From the NCBI RefSeq assembly GCF_965216805.1, contig NZ_CBDCGN010000003.1:186001-250000 (forward strand): a stretch of 64,000 bases of DNA, given 5' to 3'. Numbering within the stretch: the first letter of the stretch is position 1; the number at the start of each line of letters is the position of its first letter. The notes below the pieces were generated by a model that was not told where the DNA came from, made no database searches, and was given only the letters and a program-made list of their open reading frames with translations. Below are positions 60,462 to 64,000 of this stretch, piece after piece. Position numbers and translations under genes: made by a program. Origin of the DNA: Panacagrimonas sp965216805. Lineage in GTDB: Bacteria > Pseudomonadota > Gammaproteobacteria > Nevskiales > Nevskiaceae.

Positions 60462-61850
60462 TCAGGTGCGATGCGAGCCGTCAGCGAGCGTCGGCAGCGT
60501 GAGAATCAGTCGCGCGCCGCGAGCCCCCTGCGCAACGACACAGTCACCACCATGCAGACGTGCGGTGGCACGAACCAGACTGAGGCCGACCCCGAAGCCA
60601 GGCGTGTTGCGCGAAAAATCGCCGCGAAAGAGGCGTTCGAACACGCGCTCGCGGTCGCCTGCAGCGATACCGGGACCTTCGTCCTCGACTTCGATCATCA
60701 CCTGTCCCGGCTGTTGGCGCATCGAGATAGTGATCGTGCCGCCCTGCGGGCTGAATTTCATCGCGTTGTCCAGCAGATTGCTGACGCTTTGAAATAGCAG
60801 ATGGCGGTCTCCCGAAACGGATACTGCTTCCTGTGTCATCTGTACATCGATCCGTAGATCGCGATCAGCGGCGGCGGCTTCGAAATAGGAGGCCGCGTCC
60901 TCGATGACCTTGTTCAGCGCCACGGGACCAAAGCGTCCCTTCAGCACGCCCGATTCGACCGTTGCGAGCTGGAGCAATGCGCCAAAGCTGTAGAGAACCT
61001 GATCCAAATGTCTCAGGTTGGCGTGAAGAAAATCTGGCAAGTCGGCGGGCGGCGGCGGCGCATTCACCGCGTCCTCCAATGCCGCGCGCAGTCGCGTGAG
61101 CGGCGAACGAAGGTCATGGGCGATGGCGTCGGTGGCGCTCCGAATCGCCGTGATCAGTTCGTTGATCCGATCGAGCATTTGATTCAGGGTGCGACTGAGT
61201 TCGCCGAACTCGTCCCGCGAGTCACCGGCAGTCGGGATGCGGTGGCTGAGATCGCCTTCGATGATCCTGCGCGCGCTCCGATTGATGATGGCGACCTGTC
61301 TCAATGCGGCTCGATTGACCAACACACCGCCAGTCATCGCAAGCACGAGCGCCAGAGCAAGTCCCCATGCGGCGGCACGCTGAAGGATCGCGCGCAGGCG
61401 AACCTGCTCAAAGTTGTCGAGCCCAATGAGCAGGCGACTGCCGTCCGACAGCGTCACTGCACGCATCAGCCAAACAGCATCCTCGCCTCGCTCAGCGTAC
61501 GGAAGTGTCAATTCCCCGTTGTCCAGCTTGAGTGCGTCCGGCCAGTAGGGCCATTGACCGGCAAGGACCGTCCCGTCCGAGGATTCAAGCCGGTATGCGC
61601 GCGCCTGACGTTCGCTGTCGAATCCTTCGCGCAGCGCGATCAGGCCGCGAACACCTTCGAGTCCATCGAACTCGAAATCCTTCTGCATGACATCGATCTC
61701 GGCGGCGAGATCTTCCGTGAGGTCGTCGCTCATCGACCGGTCGGCAAGGGTCACGACCAGGACGATGACGCCGATCGCGCACATCCCGAAGACCAGTGCA
61801 TTAAGCAGGCTTAGCCGCGTCGCCAACCTGCCGGGCAGCAGTCTGTTCAA
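60462..61850 (-). CDS. Sensor histidine kinase with HAMP domain
   Basis: 462 residues from a TTG start that overlaps the regulator's stop (TTGA). Membrane helices at about 14-35 and 164-185 flank a ~125-residue periplasmic domain. HAMP is followed by HisKA with the phosphorylated His in IAHDLRSPLTRLR, N-box NLLDNAMKFS, G1 VEDEGPGI and GFGVGLSLV. It is the partner of the regulator at 61847. The signal sensed is unknown. Translational coupling to the regulator is evident. Confidence 0.92.
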   Translation of the reverse strand: MNRLLPGRLATRLSLLNALVFGMCAIGVIVLVVTLADRSMSDDLTEDLAAEIDVMQKDFEFDGLEGVRGLIALREGFDSERQARAYRLESSDGTVLAGQWPYWPDALKLDNGELTLPYAERGEDAVWLMRAVTLSDGSRLLIGLDNFEQVRLRAILQRAAAWGLALALVLAMTGGVLVNRAALRQVAIINRSARRIIEGDLSHRIPTAGDSRDEFGELSRTLNQMLDRINELITAIRSATDAIAHDLRSPLTRLRAALEDAVNAPPPPADLPDFLHANLRHLDQVLYSFGALLQLATVESGVLKGRFGPVALNKVIEDAASYFEAAAADRDLRIDVQMTQEAVSVSGDRHLLFQSVSNLLDNAMKFSPQGGTITISMRQQPGQVMIEVEDEGPGIAAGDRERVFERLFRGDFSRNTPGFGVGLSLVRATARLHGGDCVVAQGARGARLILTLPTLADGSHRT

Positions 61851-62530
61851 GCGATCTCGCTCTCGCGCAGACAGTAGCCGGCGCCACGAACCGTGTGGAT
61901 CAGCGGGCTTGCGCCGGGCGGATCAACCTTCGAGCGCAGACGCGAAATGTGAACGTCGATCACATTGGTCTGCGGATCGAAGTGATAGTCCCAGACGCCC
62001 TCGAACAGCATCGTTCGGGTGACGACCTGCCCGGCGTGGCGCAGCAGGTACTCCAATAGGCGGTATTCCTGCGGTTTGAGGTCGAGCGGCCTTCCGCCGC
62101 GTCGCGCGCTATGCGCCATCCGATCCAATTCGAGATCGGCGATTCGCAGAACGCTGCTCTCCATGCCGGCAGTCGTGCGCCGGGCCACGGCTTCAATGCG
62201 AGCGAGTAACTCTGAGAAGGCGAATGGCTTGACGATGTAGTCGTCGCCGCCGGCCCGCAGGCCCTGAACCCGATCGTCGATCTGACCCAGGGCGCTGAGG
62301 ATGATCGCCGGCGTGCGCTTACCGGAGGCCCGCAAGGTCGTGATCACCGCCAAGCCATCCATCTGCGGCAGCATGCGGTCCACGATCAGCAGATCGTAGT
62401 GCTCGGAGACCGCCATGAACAGACCGTCGCGGCCCGTCGCCGCATGGTCCGGCGCGTGGCCGTGCTCGCGCAGCCCCTTGAGCACGTACTGGGCCTGTTC
62501 GGCGTCGTCTTCGATCAGCAGGATGCGCAT
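61847..62530 (-). CDS. OmpR-family response regulator
   Basis: 227 residues from ATG 62530 (MRILLIEDDAEQAQYVLKGL); the upstream open frame was rejected. The receiver has phosphoacceptor D51 (LLIVDRMLP) and K101 (YIVKPFAF). The winged helix has LKPQEYRLLEYLLRHAGQVV and NVIDVHISRLRSKVD, resembling the QseB/CusR-type branch. It overlaps the kinase start by three bases. Its target is unknown; the adjacent Omp85 and LtaS-like genes are candidates. Confidence 0.93.
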   Translation of the reverse strand: MRILLIEDDAEQAQYVLKGLREHGHAPDHAATGRDGLFMAVSEHYDLLIVDRMLPQMDGLAVITTLRASGKRTPAIILSALGQIDDRVQGLRAGGDDYIVKPFAFSELLARIEAVARRTTAGMESSVLRIADLELDRMAHSARRGGRPLDLKPQEYRLLEYLLRHAGQVVTRTMLFEGVWDYHFDPQTNVIDVHISRLRSKVDPPGASPLIHTVRGAGYCLRESEIA

Positions 62531-62576
62531 ACGTGCATGGTAGTCCAATGTTCCGGCGATCCGGGGCCGCCACCGC

Positions 62577-64000
62577 TCAACGATTGAGCGTGTAGGCGCG
62601 GTTGTCGTATAGCCAGGCCGGAAGCTGGACATCGGCGAGCAATCGGCGACGCGCCGCCGCTTCGGGCGCCGGCATGGGCGAGAGCGTCCGGGTGATGGGC
62701 GCAACCCGGTAGCGGCGCGTCTCGCCCCCAGGCAGCAGCACGCTCAGAACGTCGCCTTCGTAACGTGCGAAGACATCGTTGAACTGCATCCACGCACGCG
62801 GCGAGTCGGAACCGCCGAACTCCGGCAGACTGCGTTTGAGATCGCGGCCGACAAATGGCACCTCGGCGGAGATGCCCATCAGGGACAGGAGTGTTGGCGC
62901 AAGGTCGACCTGGCTGGCGATGCTCGTGATCGTCGCAGGCGCTACATCCGCCCCCACGAGCAAGCCCGGAATCCGGAATCGGGACAACGGGACGATGTCC
63001 TCCCCGTAGATGCGCACATCGTGGTCGGCAACCACCAGGATCAGCGTGTCCCGGAAGTAGGCCGATTGCGCGGCCTTATCCAGAAATGCACCCACTGCAT
63101 AGTCCGCATAGCGCACAGCGTTTCGAGCAGTTCTCGGATCGCCATCCGCGACAATGCGTCCATCCGGGTACTCGAACGGCGTGTGGTTGGACGATGTGAA
63201 GACCAAGCTGAAGAACGGGGTGCCCTGCTTGTGCAGTGTCGTTGCACGTTCCTGAGCCTTGGCGAACAGGTCTTCGTCCGATACCCCCCAACTGCCGGCG
63301 AATATCGGATCATCGTAATCGTCTTGATCAATCACGCGATTGAAGCCGTTGCTCAGGAAGAAGCCACCCATGTTGTCGAAGTGCGACTCACCGCCGTAGA
63401 TGAACTCGCTGGTGTAGCCGTGACTGCCCAGCACGCTGGCGATCGTCGCGAAGTTTCCCTGCGACTTCTGACGCTTGAGCACGCTTCGTGCCGGCGATGG
63501 CGGAAACCCGGCAACGATGGCCTCCAGTCCACGCGCCGAGCGCGTGCCGGTGGCGTAGAGGTTCTCGAACCACCAACCGCGCCGGCTCCAGCGATCCAGT
63601 TGTGGCGTGTCATCCGCATCGCCGCCAAGCTTCTTCGAGAATCCGGCCCCCATACTTTCCTGGACGACGATGATCAGGTTCAGCGGCTTGTCCCGCGACG
63701 CAACGGCTACGAGTCTGTGCAGGGTGGGACGCTCCGCTGGCGAGTTCGCGAACGAGGGTTGTGCGCGCGTTAACGTCAGCAGTTCGTCGTCGCTCATGCG
63801 GCCGTACAGCGCACCGACATCGGCTTCATGGCGCGTCGCGTAAAGCGCGTAGCCGAGGGTGTAGGTGCCGTTGAGCACGATCTGGTTGGCCGTGCTGTCA
63901 TCCCAGTGCGCAAACGTCGAGGGGTTGGCGGGGCGATGCTGAAGGCTGGAGCGGATCATCAGTACGCACAGCACAACCAGCACAGGCCAGAGCCAGAGCT
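62577..64000 (-). CDS. LtaS-like sulfatase/phosphoglycerol transferase (5' end outside window)
   Basis: About 474 residues are visible and the frame stays open to the right edge. The C-terminal sulfatase-type domain is intact: metal-binding QESMG, the catalytic Thr in ATGTRSARGLEA, and VADHDVR. The part preceding it (LWLWPVLVVLCVLMI near the edge) is the end of a membrane segment, so an N-terminal multi-helix membrane domain is expected further upstream. The family transfers glycerophosphate (lipoteichoic acid, OPG) or phosphoethanolamine; the substrate here cannot be told. It lies 46 bp upstream of the regulator on the same strand. Confidence 0.88.
   Translation of the reverse strand, partial: LWLWPVLVVLCVLMIRSSLQHRPANPSTFAHWDDSTANQIVLNGTYTLGYALYATRHEADVGALYGRMSDDELLTLTRAQPSFANSPAERPTLHRLVAVASRDKPLNLIIVVQESMGAGFSKKLGGDADDTPQLDRWSRRGWWFENLYATGTRSARGLEAIVAGFPPSPARSVLKRQKSQGNFATIASVLGSHGYTSEFIYGGESHFDNMGGFFLSNGFNRVIDQDDYDDPIFAGSWGVSDEDLFAKAQERATTLHKQGTPFFSLVFTSSNHTPFEYPDGRIVADGDPRTARNAVRYADYAVGAFLDKAAQSAYFRDTLILVVADHDVRIYGEDIVPLSRFRIPGLLVGADVAPATITSIASQVDLAPTLLSLMGISAEVPFVGRDLKRSLPEFGGSDSPRAWMQFNDVFARYEGDVLSVLLPGGETRRYRVAPITRTLSPMPAPEAAARRRLLADVQLPAWLYDNRAYTLNR

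Overview
The window is about 64 kb of GC-rich chromosome from a gammaproteobacterium. Gene order (tRNA-Tyr/Gly/Thr-tuf-tRNA-Trp-secE-nusG-rplKAJL-rpoBC; topA-smg-dprA-lysM-def-fmt), a TopA without zinc ribbons, and dispersed repeats of the type CCTCTCCCGC..GCGGGAGAGG and GTTAGGC point to the Lysobacterales/Xanthomonadales or a close relative. That placement is inference from layout and memory, not a database match.

Layout. (1) 1-8.2 kb: 3' end of argS, a SPOR-domain protein, an adenylate cyclase-FHA fusion, an MtfA-type zinc peptidase with a small membrane protein, uvrD, a PRISE-type reductase and a cyclic-nucleotide-binding/EAL fusion. (2) 8.2-22.5 kb, all on the minus strand: tRNA-Tyr, tRNA-Gly, tRNA-Thr, tuf, tRNA-Trp, secE, nusG, rplK, rplA, rplJ, rplL, rpoB, rpoC, ending in a hairpin terminator. 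The EF-Tu has an unusual switch I loop. (3) 22.5-29.6 kb: topA, smg, dprA and a LysM lipoprotein on the minus strand, divergent from def-fmt. (4) 29.6-43.2 kb: a block lying between fmt and rsmB, which are usually neighbours. It holds two tiny genes, creD, a 2624-residue type I-secreted repeat adhesin and an OmpR-type regulator/sensor kinase pair, bordered by inverted copies of a dispersed repeat. (5) 43.2-55.5 kb: rsmB, trkA-trkH, thrB, glnB-amtB, two DUF4124 proteins and an MFS-acyltransferase fusion. (6) 55.6-57.1 kb: a complete IS4-family element with 18-bp terminal repeats and an 11-bp target duplication. (7) 57.1-64 kb: an FGE/SUMF1-domain protein, a guanidinium exporter under a guanidine-II (mini-ykkC) riboswitch, then a less GC-rich stretch with an Omp85 protein, a second two-component system and an LtaS-like sulfatase that runs off the right edge.

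Functional links. Regions 2 and 3 are core transcription, translation and DNA-processing genes. trkAH (K+ uptake) and glnB-amtB (nitrogen sensing and ammonium transport) are standard pairs. The divergent creD/adhesin intergenic carries four GTGCAAG boxes at helical spacing (52, 21 and 11 bp), a plausible operator for the OmpR-type regulator coded just beyond the adhesin. The strongest non-routine items are the guanidine-II riboswitch with a ribosome-site sequestering hairpin, the EF-Tu lacking the RGITI switch I motif, a probable -1 frameshift start in the IS4 transposase, and a covarying hairpin plus heptamer-array repeat after trkH and after glnB.
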